64,000 nt of DNA from assembly GCF_011065405.1 (NCBI RefSeq), contig NZ_CP047056.1:310001-374000 (forward strand). The letters are read 5' to 3'. Positions 45,301 through 54,031 of the stretch are shown here, one piece after another (within the stretch, counting starts at the first letter, position 1; each line of letters begins with the position of its first letter). A model generated the notes under the pieces. That model was not told where the DNA came from. It did not search any database and was given only the letters and a program-made list of their open reading frames with translations. The DNA comes from Succinivibrio dextrinosolvens. Its GTDB lineage: Bacteria; Pseudomonadota; Gammaproteobacteria; Enterobacterales; Succinivibrionaceae. The position numbers and the translations under genes were made by a program.

Positions 45301-45538
45301 CAATGAGAGAAATTATTCTTCAGAGAATGCAAGAAAACTTATTGAAGCAATCAAGAGTCTTGAAACAGATGTTATTGATATCAATGAATTCAAAGGTCTC
45401 TGCATGAGTCTTAAATTCATGTCATCTGATGCGGCTATTGAAGAAATCAATGACTGGAGCTATGAAGTTTTTGACGAGCCTCTATTGGACTATGCTCCAG
45501 AGGAAAACTGCATATACATATCAACAGATCTGCTCTAG
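42314..45538 (+). CDS. Large protein with TerB-C-like C-terminus, function unknown
   Basis: A 1074-residue soluble protein without signal peptide or membrane segments. The last 50 residues (INEFKGLCMSLKFMSSDAAI, then EINDWSYEVFDEPLLDY) match the TerB-C pattern found in tellurite/phage-resistance-associated proteins. A segment near residue 155 (LDPHQRVALNNIISKMEL) could be a TerB-like helical domain. Residues about 36-90 and 720-780 resemble each other (LC..LKLEY ... L.L.LVP), suggesting an internal duplication. Residues 890-1010 are a charged, probably disordered linker. It may be co-transcribed with the GH84 gene. The assignment is tentative; no enzymatic motif is visible. Confidence 0.5.
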   Translation: MKKDAAYYKQRIGDLPSDLLETIRDLYTEASSHRFICMSLSELCSTLKLEYNHTEFDKSAQQIYIDINSYLERINLKLVPCSVPVDLSFYDKIFITTKPDLNNDEDCAAVKALVAAKKTPTVKDLKHINMMNVKLSNYNIMLRVFEGLFVVSSAKLDPHQRVALNNIISKMELPKEGLAYIRTCYTYSSEYRNRHCDYKNAAFCFKPLDKDNQLKVSQYLAAISAASTYKEPFNLDYPYINDLENAYRQLVANRPEKNDLQIKQLKRINSEFVREEITAGFVERMFLDLKNNCYNYINSFVAHDSEKVSLCSLITEGSPVLKNELVKNLYNYISSHVTPHIEKLIPQKEFLCLQEISLSEHRAANFIYTTADKQTSIVFPNIYYTQDKILEPYKCENFGEFLSFITNSTGRSQKNSRINSEEKTVIQILLFNFYIRLILKPLFISYNSKDLEDAIDKLNEEYQSTQIIELLFLRGLYFALFEATDRAVDKIRDKSSILIALFYYPELAKLSLFSLLCSKGKDSIADLYSENRELFELYVYHLATGRTNDNKYKWLHDLKGTTDYFVKVIIGKIRPFISEDFLNRIFNGLSLDEIRSSVARYSEQEKDFNNYLIFDESLRQMNTHAHKNLQTLIHHPVFANLMAPICGDNSINIITGFEKQPDDSILDEIRQEFSVADNIIRYLSTVKIQSDHTLARLITGELGRIEAQSIKRNLNEVIFNKYSQLCDIFKIEYSFLATECIEDHLPKLGLMVVPIDMSLPKEARAKLKQHKIITTSLPADEMTEDFMDKLCAAQMAFIIFNYVVPVNTVEIRLSRYMELTPKQNVFAIKFFNTLRLLMHGTKPFEKNYYSNLYAEQKNNPNFKLCINYLKKIVMDEIRTSPLKNYLSEKFSLIFALMNVKSSVKEIKSDNEENTDKKHTVHKEMQSSLYRSSEHSFFKANTFDTKNLDSSLIDSKLRESAQIQDVINQIRIDEGTLEAEVQTITKDPKTEISDETDNERNYSSENARKLIEAIKSLETDVIDINEFKGLCMSLKFMSSDAAIEEINDWSYEVFDEPLLDYAPEENCIYISTDLL

Positions 45539-45616
45539 AAATTCCTACCAAAGTAACCAAAAAAATACATTTCAGAAAAAATGTGAAATGGTTAAAAATT
45601 CTCAAATCTACTGTGA

Positions 45617-45878
45617 TACAATACACGCGGAATAAAATTGGCTAATATAATTGTCAATTATATTTTACCTCTCATAATTACAATGTTTTTCTTGTTTTTT
45701 TGAAGATTAAAGAAAAACATTGAGATTACGAAAGGTCTCTTTGTTGTTTTGTGCCAACTAATCCGTTAGATATACGATAGTTAGTCCGCATGAAACAGGA
45801 TCGAAAGATCCTCCAAACAAGAAGCTTCACTTTAAAGCAAAGTGATAGTATGTCAGTCTATCCAATTAGGATTTATAA
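45617..45878 (+). promoter_or_regulatory. Long structured leader of the AspT-type transporter gene
   Basis: An extended -10 box TGaTACAAT ends at 45622. Between it and the start codon lie several hairpins: AATATAATTG/CAATTATATT (45644-45664), a perfect 13-bp pair CAATGTTTTTCTT/AAGAAAAACATTG (45681-45722), AGGATC-GAAA-GATCCT with a GNRA loop (45797-45812) and TCACTTT/AAAGTGA (45827-45845). A leader of about 250 bases with this much structure could be a cis-acting regulatory RNA. The AT-rich hairpins may instead terminate the upstream gene. Confidence 0.45.
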
Positions 45879-47618
45879 ATGTCATCTCTTGCCCTGTTAA
45901 TTATTTACGTTTCAGTCGGCGCTGTTTTAGGTATAGCCCTTGGCCAACTTAAATATAAAGGTGTCGGTATCGGAATCGGTGGCGTGCTGTTCTCTGGTAT
46001 TTTTGTCGGTCATATGGCACACGCTTATTTCGGATTTGATTTAATTTCAGCAACCGGAGCTGCAACTTCTGAAGAAACCATTCTTCACTTCCTTCAGGAA
46101 TTCGGATTGATGCTGTTCGTATATGCAATCGGTATTCAGGTTGGTCCTAGCTTCTTTGCTGCTCTAAGAGGTAGTGGTCTGAAATTAATCAGCCTTGCAG
46201 TTTCAATCATTGTTCTTGGTTGCGCAATTTCATTAACATTATTCTACTGCGGTATCGTAACTCCAGATGCTATGGTTGGTATGTATTCAGGTGGTATCAC
46301 TAATACTCCAGCTTTATCAGCTGCAATTGCCATGGTTAATGATCTGTCCGCCCAGATTCAAGCTTCAGGAAGAGATGCACTTGCTTTAGGTTTTGACACC
46401 AAGACTGTTCCTCAGGCTTACGCAGTAGCATATCCATTCGGTGTTTGCTCCATTCTGATCACCATGATCCTTATTAGAGCAATTTTCCACATCAGCATCG
46501 AAGGTGAAGGAAGTGCTTACGCTGAAAGCAAAGGTCGAGGAGTTGACACTCCAATCGTTTCAAACGTTGAGATTGAAAACTCAGATTACTTTGGAAAAAC
46601 CATTAGCGATATTCCATGTGTTTCAGACGGTACTGTAATCTGCTCACGTATCAAGAGAGATGGAGAGCTGTCAGTTCCAACAAAAGATCTGATTTTAAAG
46701 AAGGGTGACATTGTTCATCTGGTCGGCGGTGCCAAGTATGTTCAGAAGGCTTCACAGGCAATCGGAACTGAGACAAAGGATGTTTTAACCACTCACGGTT
46801 CAACAATATCAGTTCGTCATCTGATTATTACCAATAACCATGTAATGGGTAGAACACTTGCAGAACTTGATCTTGAAAATCAGTTCGGCTTAGTAATTTC
46901 ACGTGTATTCAGATCTGGTATTCAGTTCATGCCAACTCCTGATTTACGTCTGGCTTTAGGTGACGAAATCAATGTTGTTGGTACCATGGAGAACATCCGT
47001 AAGGCTGGTAAAGTTGTAGGTAACTCATCAACCACCATGAACCACGTACCAATGATGCCTATTTTCATCGGTCTGTTCCTGGGTATGCTTCTAGGTTCTG
47101 TGCCAATTCCTATTCCAGGTGTCCCTGCTCCTATGAAGCTAGGTGTAATCGGTGGAACTCTGGTTTGTGCAATTATGCTTGCAAGATTTGGTGATTTCTG
47201 GACCAAAAACGTAATGCACTGGAGACTTCCTGTTTCAGCTCTATCTGCATTCAAGGAAATCGGTATTACCCTATTCCTGACAATTGTTGGTATAAGAGCC
47301 GGTGCAAATGGATTCTGGGAGACTTTAACCAATGGTCTAGGTCTTCATTGGATGGCTTGGGCTACTCTGATTTCCATCATTCCTCTGCTGATTGTTGGAT
47401 TCGTTGGAGCAAAAGTATTCAAGGTTAATTATCTGGTTCTATGCGGTGTATTAGCAGGTTCATATACAGATCCTCCAGCACTTGCTTACGCAAATGGTAT
47501 GTACAAGGATGCCGAAGCTTCATCAATAGGTTACGCTACTGTATATCCATTTGTTATGTTCCTGAGAATTCTATCTCCTCAGGTAATGCTGATTATTGTG
47601 TCTTCTGCCTTCATCTAA
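45879..47618 (+). CDS. AspT/YidE-type transporter with two TrkA-C domains
   Basis: A 579-residue inner-membrane protein of the aspartate:alanine exchanger family. Two homologous blocks of about five membrane helices each (residues 1-195 and 390-579) surround two RCK-C/TrkA-C domains (residues about 215-375). Conserved segments include FGLMLFVYAIGIQVGPSFF, SGGITNTPALSAA, and in the second half SYTDPPALAYANG. Such proteins exchange small dicarboxylic or amino acids; the substrate cannot be read from sequence. Succinate or aspartate export would suit an anaerobic fermenter but is only a guess. The gene has a long leader and is followed by a small membrane protein gene five bases later. Confidence 0.85.
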   Translation: MSSLALLIIYVSVGAVLGIALGQLKYKGVGIGIGGVLFSGIFVGHMAHAYFGFDLISATGAATSEETILHFLQEFGLMLFVYAIGIQVGPSFFAALRGSGLKLISLAVSIIVLGCAISLTLFYCGIVTPDAMVGMYSGGITNTPALSAAIAMVNDLSAQIQASGRDALALGFDTKTVPQAYAVAYPFGVCSILITMILIRAIFHISIEGEGSAYAESKGRGVDTPIVSNVEIENSDYFGKTISDIPCVSDGTVICSRIKRDGELSVPTKDLILKKGDIVHLVGGAKYVQKASQAIGTETKDVLTTHGSTISVRHLIITNNHVMGRTLAELDLENQFGLVISRVFRSGIQFMPTPDLRLALGDEINVVGTMENIRKAGKVVGNSSTTMNHVPMMPIFIGLFLGMLLGSVPIPIPGVPAPMKLGVIGGTLVCAIMLARFGDFWTKNVMHWRLPVSALSAFKEIGITLFLTIVGIRAGANGFWETLTNGLGLHWMAWATLISIIPLLIVGFVGAKVFKVNYLVLCGVLAGSYTDPPALAYANGMYKDAEASSIGYATVYPFVMFLRILSPQVMLIIVSSAFI

Positions 47619-47623
47619 AAAAT

Positions 47624-48397
47624 ATGACAGAAAATATTGAATCTATCCGCCCACATGCTGTCGCTGTGGGCGGCATTTTTTCAGCTGTTGTCAATGCTGT
47701 AAAACATCCTCTAATAGGACTTCTTCTACTGCCTTTGGCTGTTGTCTTTCCTAACATTGCAGCAAATCTGTACTACACGGAGTTCTCAAAACAGAACTAC
47801 GCAACATTAAAAAAATTCAGAGAAATCTTCAGTATCAGAATATTTTTAATTACGCAGTTGGTGTATTTTTCCTTCCTGTATGTACTGTACAAATGCATTT
47901 CCAGTAAAGCCGAACTATATCTGGAGATTTATAAGGAAAAAGCGCTTAATAATCAGGTACTGCAAATTGCCACTCCAGAACAGATAGAGTACGCAAGAAA
48001 CATATCTTACCTTTTTGGTATAAGTGCAATTTGCATTTTTGTTCTAACAGTACTAATTGCAACATTTTCCTTTATATGTACGGCAAAACATATAGATCCG
48101 CTGAATAACATCAGTAAGTTGAAGCTGACATTAGAAGCTTTTATGAAAAATTTTCACCTTTACATACTGATATTTGTTCTTTTCTATGTGTTGGCAATGA
48201 TTATTGAAAACAGATTCGCTTACTACAAGATCATGTATCTTGAGTCTGTAATTCTTAAAAAAGATGGAGCATTTGATCCTGTTTATGTTTATCTTTTTAT
48301 AAGAATCTATATCCTATACATTCTCTACTACATACTTAATTTACTATCACTAAGATCTGTAAGCGGCAAAGATGCAGAAAACAATTTAAACAAATAA
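47624..48397 (+). CDS. Small integral membrane protein, unknown function
   Basis: A longer frame starts at 47441 within the transporter gene, but the real start is the ATG at 47624, five bases after its stop, giving 257 residues. Five hydrophobic segments are visible, near residues 30-52, 72-92, 131-155, 178-198 and 225-247, with basic loops. I do not recognise a family. Position directly after the AspT-type gene suggests co-expression. A good terminator follows. Confidence 0.65.
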   Translation: MTENIESIRPHAVAVGGIFSAVVNAVKHPLIGLLLLPLAVVFPNIAANLYYTEFSKQNYATLKKFREIFSIRIFLITQLVYFSFLYVLYKCISSKAELYLEIYKEKALNNQVLQIATPEQIEYARNISYLFGISAICIFVLTVLIATFSFICTAKHIDPLNNISKLKLTLEAFMKNFHLYILIFVLFYVLAMIIENRFAYYKIMYLESVILKKDGAFDPVYVYLFIRIYILYILYYILNLLSLRSVSGKDAENNLNK

Positions 48398-48712
48398 TCT
48401 TTCTTTGACATCGCCTTCCTTTAGGCGATGTGTTTTTCTCAGATGATAATACCCGTCATACTTTTTTTTTGTGCAAAAAAACATCTCCTACGGCCAGAGT
48501 GAATAAAAAATTAAATTAATTTTCAAAATGCATGACAAATGCCCTTTTAACCTATTAAAAAATCAATGCTTTCGTAATATAATCGTGATGGTCTTTTATA
48601 TTGTTTCTTAAAAAACTAACAATAAAACTTTCCTTAAAGAAATGTTATTTTTTTACGATACAGAAAGATTTTATATTCAATCAAATACATATTTAGAAAA
48701 ACATGAGGCTAT
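48398..48712. promoter_or_regulatory. Intergenic with nhaB promoter
   Basis: After the terminator at 48407-48436 no gene is seen. A plausible sigma-70 promoter is TTAAAA (48555-48560), 17 bases, TATAAT (48578-48583), followed by an AT-rich 130-base leader to nhaB. Confidence 0.5.
48407..48436 (+). terminator. Terminator after AspT/membrane-protein operon
   Basis: ACATCGCC (48407-48414) and GGCGATGT (48423-48430) form a GC-rich stem followed by GTTTTTC. Confidence 0.85.
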
Positions 48713-50287
48713 ATGAACACTTCAATAAGCTATGCTAAGGCCGGAGTGCTTAACTTCTTAGGTAATGCCCCTGCCTGGTATAAAAACGTAATAATAGCTT
48801 TTCTAGTATTAAATCCAATCGTTGCACATTATTCAATGTTTGTGGCTGGTTGGCTTTTAGTGCTGGAATTTATTTTCACACTTGCAATGGCTCTTGACTG
48901 CTACCCTCTTGAAGCAGGCGGTCTTCTGGTCATTGAGGCCTGCTTTATCGGCATGTGCGATGTTCATAACGTTACTCATGAAATTGAAGCAAACCTAGAA
49001 GTAATCATGCTTCTGATGTTCATGGTCGCAGGTATTCACTTCGTTCGTGACTTCCTTCTATTCTTCTTCACCAAGCTTCTGGTAAAAGTAAGATCAAACA
49101 TTAAACTAGCATTCATGTTCTGTTTCATGAGTGCTTTTTTATCTGCATTCGCTGATGCTTTAACAGTGCTTGCAATTATCATCTCCACCTGTGTTGGTCT
49201 GTACCAGCTTTACATGAAGACTATTACCAATAATAACGCACTGGCTCTTGTAAGTACCAACGACGATATTGTTCCAGATGAACATAAACAGAACCTGACA
49301 GAATTCAGAGCTTTCCTGAGAAGTCTTTTAATGCACGCTGCTGTAGGTACAACATTAGGTGGTGTATGTACCCTTGTTGGTGAGCCTCAGAACCTAATTA
49401 TCGGTAGTGTCTGCAAATGGAGCTTCATGGATTATGCATTCCGTATGTGTTCAATTTCTCTACCAGTTTTAGCCTGTGGTCTTTTAACATGTGTAATGCT
49501 TGAGAAATTCAAATTATTCGGATACGGTCATGTAATGCCTCAGCCTATTTACGAAATCATGGTAAAAAGAGATGAAGATCAGACAAGAGAATTAACCAAG
49601 CGCGATAAACTGAATCTGGTTATTCAGGGTCTGTGCGTAGTATGGCTGATCTTTGCATTAGGCTTCCATTTAGCATCAGTTGGTCTAATCGGTCTGAGTG
49701 TTATCGTATTAGCTACCTCTTTATGCGGTGTAACCTCTGAAGGACCTATCGGTAAAGCTTTTACAGAATCAATGCCATTCTGTGCTTTATTATGTGTATT
49801 CTTCACAGTTGTAACTGTTATTGCTGAGCAGGGACTGTTCACTCCTATTATTGACTGGGTATTCTCAACCCCAAGAGAATTCCATATCCCAATCTTCTAT
49901 ATGGCAAACGGAATTATCTCTTCCGTATCAGATAACGTATTCGTTGCAACAATCTATATTGAACAGGTAAGAGATGCTCTTGTTGATGGAGTTATCACTC
50001 CAGAGCACTTTGATGAGTTGGCCATTGCAATTAACTCCGGTACCAACCTGCCATCAGTTGCAACTCCAAATGGACAGGCTGCATTTCTGTTCCTGCTTAC
50101 ATCTCCAATTGCAGCACTAATCAAACTGCCTTACTTTAAGATGATGTATATGGCTCTCCCTTATACTATTGTTCTAACTGTTGTAGGTCTTGTAACCACC
50201 TGGTTCCTAATGCCAATCGCATCAGAGTGGTTCGTGTCAAATGGAATAGTGCATATGCCTACAGTTGAACTAATCCTAGGCAAATAA
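48713..50287 (+). CDS. nhaB: Na+/H+ antiporter NhaB
   Basis: A 524-residue inner-membrane antiporter (E. coli 513) that expels sodium in exchange for protons. About 12 hydrophobic segments are present. NhaB-like stretches include NFLGNAPAWYKNVIIAFLVL at the start, FCFMSAFLSAFADALTVLA, GTTLGGVCTLVGEPQNLIIG and NSGTNLPSVATPNGQAAFLF. In many gammaproteobacteria nhaB is next to dsbB, and here only an IS4 element separates them. A terminator follows. Confidence 0.95.
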   Translation: MNTSISYAKAGVLNFLGNAPAWYKNVIIAFLVLNPIVAHYSMFVAGWLLVLEFIFTLAMALDCYPLEAGGLLVIEACFIGMCDVHNVTHEIEANLEVIMLLMFMVAGIHFVRDFLLFFFTKLLVKVRSNIKLAFMFCFMSAFLSAFADALTVLAIIISTCVGLYQLYMKTITNNNALALVSTNDDIVPDEHKQNLTEFRAFLRSLLMHAAVGTTLGGVCTLVGEPQNLIIGSVCKWSFMDYAFRMCSISLPVLACGLLTCVMLEKFKLFGYGHVMPQPIYEIMVKRDEDQTRELTKRDKLNLVIQGLCVVWLIFALGFHLASVGLIGLSVIVLATSLCGVTSEGPIGKAFTESMPFCALLCVFFTVVTVIAEQGLFTPIIDWVFSTPREFHIPIFYMANGIISSVSDNVFVATIYIEQVRDALVDGVITPEHFDELAIAINSGTNLPSVATPNGQAAFLFLLTSPIAALIKLPYFKMMYMALPYTIVLTVVGLVTTWFLMPIASEWFVSNGIVHMPTVELILGK

Positions 50288-50318
50288 TTAAATTCCTCAT
50301 ACTAACTCAGTATGAAGC

Positions 50319-50353
50319 CCGTTATTGATTACCTGATTGATAACGGTTTTTTT
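50319..50353 (+). terminator. Terminator after nhaB
   Basis: CCGTTAT (50319-50325) pairs with ATAACGG (50340-50346), followed directly by seven Ts. Confidence 0.85.
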
Positions 50354-50441
50354 CTATCCAAAATTTGTAATCTGTATCAAGTTTTTGTTGAAATTTACAA
50401 CTCTTTAATTTGTAATAAAAAAATGATCTTCTAATCTATAA

Positions 50442-52288
50442 CTCTACTTTCGCAGTTAATTTTGTACTGCAGAATGTTATATAACTCCGATAAACTCGGG
50501 AAGTTTGCTCTTTAATAAATTATACAACTATCTGTCTTGCCTGAATTTATATGGTTTTGACTGGAATTAAATCTTTAAACTCCGTTTTCCAGCGGTTTAT
50601 AAATTCAACGACGTAACAGGTTAGTCCGCTGAACCAGTTCCTGATTAGTGATGAGATTTCTTTTCTAACAGCTTTTATCTGTTCATCCGTTATGATCTTC
50701 TTTCTAGCAAGAACTTCTGGAAGAGCTCTTATCGAAGCAATGAGAATTAGTAAACTCTGTGCTATAGGCATTTCCCTAATTTGCTCCTGTACACATTTTC
50801 CAAGAGCGCCAATAGCTCTAACATCAGATTCGATTCTCCTTTTGAACTCCAGGAAAGAAGCTCTTATACAAGAGAGATTGGCAAAAGCCGCAAGGTTATC
50901 AAACTTAACTGAAATTGATTCAGAGCCTAATCCCAGATACTGTTTCTGATTTTCAAAATTGACCTCAATTTTCCATCTTCTTGAGTAGTATTTAACAATC
51001 TGCTCATCGGATAAAGTGAGATCTGTTGATGCAATAACCACGAAATCATCTGGATTGTTACGGTTGCTGACAAAGACAAGTTTCAGCTTGATACCTTCAG
51101 AGACTTTCTCGTTTGCTGTCGCAGCAACAACTTTTACAGAGAACAGAATTGCATTGTTAATTTTCGTAGTTTTTCTCTTTGATGAGTTAACCTTCATTTT
51201 CTCTGCAATACTTTGTAATGTCCTGTATTCAGAGGCCTTGCCGCGATTATTTAGCAGGTAATATTTACGATGGTCCTGCTTCAGCATTCCAATAACATGT
51301 AAACCTAAAGGGGTAATATTTTTTAGCAGAGACTCGTAATTGAACCAGGAATCAAATAGGACATAGCTTGCCTTAAATCCGTTTTTTATAGCACGTTTTA
51401 TCCAGCTGACAACAAGTTCGGGCTTAGTTCGTTCTTCTGCCTCGGTTCTAATTTGTGAGGCGTGTGTTCTTTTGTCCAGACCTGTTTTACAAATAGCATC
51501 AGGGCAGGCTTTTTGAGTATGTTTTTTCTGAAAAGACTCACTCTCTTCATCGGAAGCAAGAAGTTTTGAACCTAGTGGCAGATAGGATTCTCCGTCAGTC
51601 CATCCCATCTGTAGACAAGAATAACCTCGTACAGAACAACCTTCATTATGATCGAAAGTCCATGTACAGAGCTCCATCTTCTTTGCCTTAGGATATTCAA
51701 GAATGGAATCATCAAAGACGAAACAGTATCTGTTCTTTTCTCGGTTGGAGTTGAGAGAATCTATTTTCTTGTAGGCTTCATGAGCAACATTTAATGACAA
51801 CTGTTCCCAGTTTCCATTAGTTCCCTCCATGAATCTATACATAGAAGACTCACATACAGGAAGAATTTTACTTGCAGAAGAGTTTGCGGCTGCATGAATA
51901 TTCTCAGCAATAAAACCAGAGGAGATAGCTCCAATAATCATGTCATTGGCAGAAGGTCCACGTTTTTTCTTAAAGCCAGCTCTTGTAATACATCTTTTCA
52001 ACTGAAGTTTTTTAAAAAACTTATTAAGAGGGTTAATAACAGGTTGTGATTTATCAGAGAAATTTTGTAGAATAGACATCGGTGATTTCCTTGTTATGAT
52101 CTTTATTTGTTTAACACCTTGAATTATAACAGAAAATCACCATCAATTCAGAAAAAAGTCTTAAAAATCAGATAGTTCTCTCAAAAATAATCTGTCAGAT
52201 ATTTGTATAATTTATTAAAGAGCTACATCCCAAGTGTATCGGGAGTTCTAACATTTTTTTCAGTTAATATTTAACTGCGAAAGTAGAG
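50442..52288 (-). mobile_element. Complete IS4-family insertion sequence
   Basis: The ends CTCTACTTTCGCAGTTAA (50442-50459) and TTAACTGCGAAAGTAGAG (52271-52288) are perfect 18-bp inverted repeats. A further perfect 19-bp inverted pair lies inside (50508-50526 and 52206-52224), and the sequence between is also similar, so the inverted ends extend about 85 bases. The element is flanked by TCTATAA direct repeats (50435-50441 and 52289-52295), a 7-bp target duplication. It sits between nhaB and dsbB, with the transposase opposite to both. Confidence 0.92.
50547..52079 (-). CDS. IS4-family transposase
   Basis: A 510-residue DDE transposase. The first aspartate is in CFVFDDSILEYPKAKK (about residue 123) and the second in YVLFDSWFNYESLL (about residue 246). 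The catalytic glutamate lies in YYSRRWKIEVNFENQKQYLG, which fits the Y-x2-R-x3-E-x6-K signature of the IS4 family. The reading frame is intact and the ends are perfect, so the copy may be active. There is no evidence of programmed frameshifting. Confidence 0.92.
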   Translation of the reverse strand: MSILQNFSDKSQPVINPLNKFFKKLQLKRCITRAGFKKKRGPSANDMIIGAISSGFIAENIHAAANSSASKILPVCESSMYRFMEGTNGNWEQLSLNVAHEAYKKIDSLNSNREKNRYCFVFDDSILEYPKAKKMELCTWTFDHNEGCSVRGYSCLQMGWTDGESYLPLGSKLLASDEESESFQKKHTQKACPDAICKTGLDKRTHASQIRTEAEERTKPELVVSWIKRAIKNGFKASYVLFDSWFNYESLLKNITPLGLHVIGMLKQDHRKYYLLNNRGKASEYRTLQSIAEKMKVNSSKRKTTKINNAILFSVKVVAATANEKVSEGIKLKLVFVSNRNNPDDFVVIASTDLTLSDEQIVKYYSRRWKIEVNFENQKQYLGLGSESISVKFDNLAAFANLSCIRASFLEFKRRIESDVRAIGALGKCVQEQIREMPIAQSLLILIASIRALPEVLARKKIITDEQIKAVRKEISSLIRNWFSGLTCYVVEFINRWKTEFKDLIPVKTI

Positions 52289-52355
52289 TCTATAAGTAGT
52301 AGAAAGTGATATTATTTGCAGGTAAGGATAATTTCCACACAATTTAGGAGTTAAT

Positions 52356-52901
52356 GTGTTCCAGATAGTTAAGTTAATCTGCGCCTCTAGGTTCTTTTGG
52401 TTCTTACTGTTAGTGGCAGGCATTGCTTTTGAAGGTTGTGGTTTATATTTTCAATATAATCTTCACTTAGATCCATGCGTAAACTGCGTATATGAAAGAG
52501 CATATTTTCTTGGATTTATAGTCGCTGGATTCATTGGAGCTATTGCTGCTAATTTTCTGGTTGTTAGATTTCTTTGTTCTGCTGCTTTTCTGGCCTCTTC
52601 TATCGGAGGTTTAATTGTTACCTTTGAACATTATCAGGCATACAATTCATCCTCACTTTTCGGATCAACCTGTAAGTTAAAAACAGAATTTCCTGATTTT
52701 CTTCCATTAGATCAAATTGCACCTTTCATGTTTAAAGCTGTAGGTATATGTTCAGATAAGCTGAACTGGGAATTTCTAGGTCAGAGCATGCCATTCTGGA
52801 TTCTCATTATTTTCTCTGTATCTACTCTGGTTGCCCTGTTACTGTTTCTTTCTATCTTTGTTAAGAAGAGAAACAAAAGCCATTCAGATTTCTATAAATA
52901 A
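52356..52901 (+). CDS. dsbB: Disulfide bond formation protein B
   Basis: A 181-residue inner-membrane protein (E. coli 176) with four hydrophobic segments that reoxidises DsbA and passes electrons to quinones. The first cysteine pair is CVNC (residues about 41-44) in the first periplasmic loop. The second pair is the cysteine in GSTCKL and that in VGICSDK in the second loop. The start is GTG at 52356 with TTAGGAG just before it; an overlapping ATG at 52354 is out of frame. The IS4 insertion lies 67 bases upstream and could affect its expression. Confidence 0.9.
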   Translation: MFQIVKLICASRFFWFLLLVAGIAFEGCGLYFQYNLHLDPCVNCVYERAYFLGFIVAGFIGAIAANFLVVRFLCSAAFLASSIGGLIVTFEHYQAYNSSSLFGSTCKLKTEFPDFLPLDQIAPFMFKAVGICSDKLNWEFLGQSMPFWILIIFSVSTLVALLLFLSIFVKKRNKSHSDFYK

Positions 52902-52924
52902 GAAAACATAGATTAATCTTCGTT

Positions 52925-52960
52925 CTACCACAGTATTATTATCGAATATCCTTGTGGTAG
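52925..52960 (+). terminator. Hairpin after dsbB
   Basis: CTACCACA (52925-52932) and TGTGGTAG (52953-52960) form an 8-bp stem with a 20-base loop. There is no T-run, so termination is only suggested by position. Confidence 0.4.
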
Positions 52961-53168
52961 GCTAATGTTCTGAATCAACGGACATTTTCTTGGCTCCCTA
53001 TATAGCCTTTAATTTAACAGACAGGATTTAGCCTGCAGTCTGTTCAACCGTTCGGTAATTGTCCATTATTCTATTACACTACATCACATAATCTGTTAAA
53101 TATATTTTACGATTGTTTTTTATATACGTACACTTAACCTAGGTATAGTCTGTTTGGTGGACAAAAAT

Positions 53169-53999
53169 ATGCAGTTAAAAAAATTATCTTTAACTCTTTC
53201 TGCTTGTGTTATAGCTTTATCTTTATGCAATTCATCCTATGCTGATGAAAGTAGACTACAAAGAATCAAGGATAACGAAGAACTTAGAGTATCTGTAAAC
53301 AATAATCTTAAAATTCTGTCTATGCAGGACAGTAGAACAGGAGAATATATTGGACTGGAACCAACTATTGCAAAAATGATTGCAAAGGAAATTGGAGACA
53401 AGGTTGCGGTTACATTTATCACAACAACACCTACAAATCGAGATAACATGTTAGAAATCGATTATGCAGACTGCATGATCGGTACCTACACCATCACAGA
53501 TGAGAGAAAACAGAAATATGATATTTCATCACCATATTTTTCTACCAATATTTCCGTGTTGGTAAACAAAAATGACAACATAAGTTCAATTAAGGATTTA
53601 GTTGGAAAAAAAGTTGGTGTAATTCAAAACGCGACTGCTCCTCTTGAGCTTGTAAAATACATGGTCTCTAAGGGGATTATTGAAAAAAACAGTTTTGATG
53701 AGAAAAATTTCAGCGCAGAAACCTGGAACAATAAGATTAGTTTCATCATCTATGATACAGATGAATCAATAATCAATGCTATGGAGTCAGAGGAAGTTCA
53801 GGGATTCTGTAACGACAAAATTGTTCTATTAACTCATCAGGATGTTAATAAAAAAATCCTAAAGGAGGAGTTTGCTCCTCAATCTTATGGAATTGTCACT
53901 CCAAAAGGTTCCGATCTTTCACAGTTTATAGATAATCTCATAAAGAAATGGAAGGCCGATGGAACCTTAGACAGAATCACAGCCGAAAACTTAAGATAA
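53169..53999 (+). CDS. Periplasmic amino-acid-binding protein (SBP family 3)
   Basis: A 276-residue secreted substrate-binding protein. The ATG at 53169, preceded by GGTGGA, is preferred over a TTG at 53154. The signal peptide is cleaved near SSYADE (about residue 26). Conserved family-3 features are GEYIGLEPTIAKMIAKEIG, DCMIGTYTITDERKQKYD, ISSIKDLVGKKVGVIQ and a C-terminal SDLSQFIDNLIKKWKADG. It probably binds a polar amino acid for an ABC importer. No permease or ATPase gene is adjacent, so it is an orphan here. Its position before hisG raises histidine uptake as a guess, with no direct support. Confidence 0.82.
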   Translation: MQLKKLSLTLSACVIALSLCNSSYADESRLQRIKDNEELRVSVNNNLKILSMQDSRTGEYIGLEPTIAKMIAKEIGDKVAVTFITTTPTNRDNMLEIDYADCMIGTYTITDERKQKYDISSPYFSTNISVLVNKNDNISSIKDLVGKKVGVIQNATAPLELVKYMVSKGIIEKNSFDEKNFSAETWNNKISFIIYDTDESIINAMESEEVQGFCNDKIVLLTHQDVNKKILKEEFAPQSYGIVTPKGSDLSQFIDNLIKKWKADGTLDRITAENLR

Positions 54000-54031
54000 T
54001 ATTTCTCAATATCAGATCAAAAAAATAATCA

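Noticed and set aside
45797-45812. tRNA T-arm-like sequence in the transporter leader
   Set aside because: The GGATCGAAAGATCC stem superficially resembles a T-arm, but no acceptor or anticodon stems fit around it.
47441-47623. N-terminal extension of the small membrane protein
   Set aside because: These 61 codons are out-of-frame sequence of the AspT-type transporter; the ATG at 47624 directly after its stop is the natural start.
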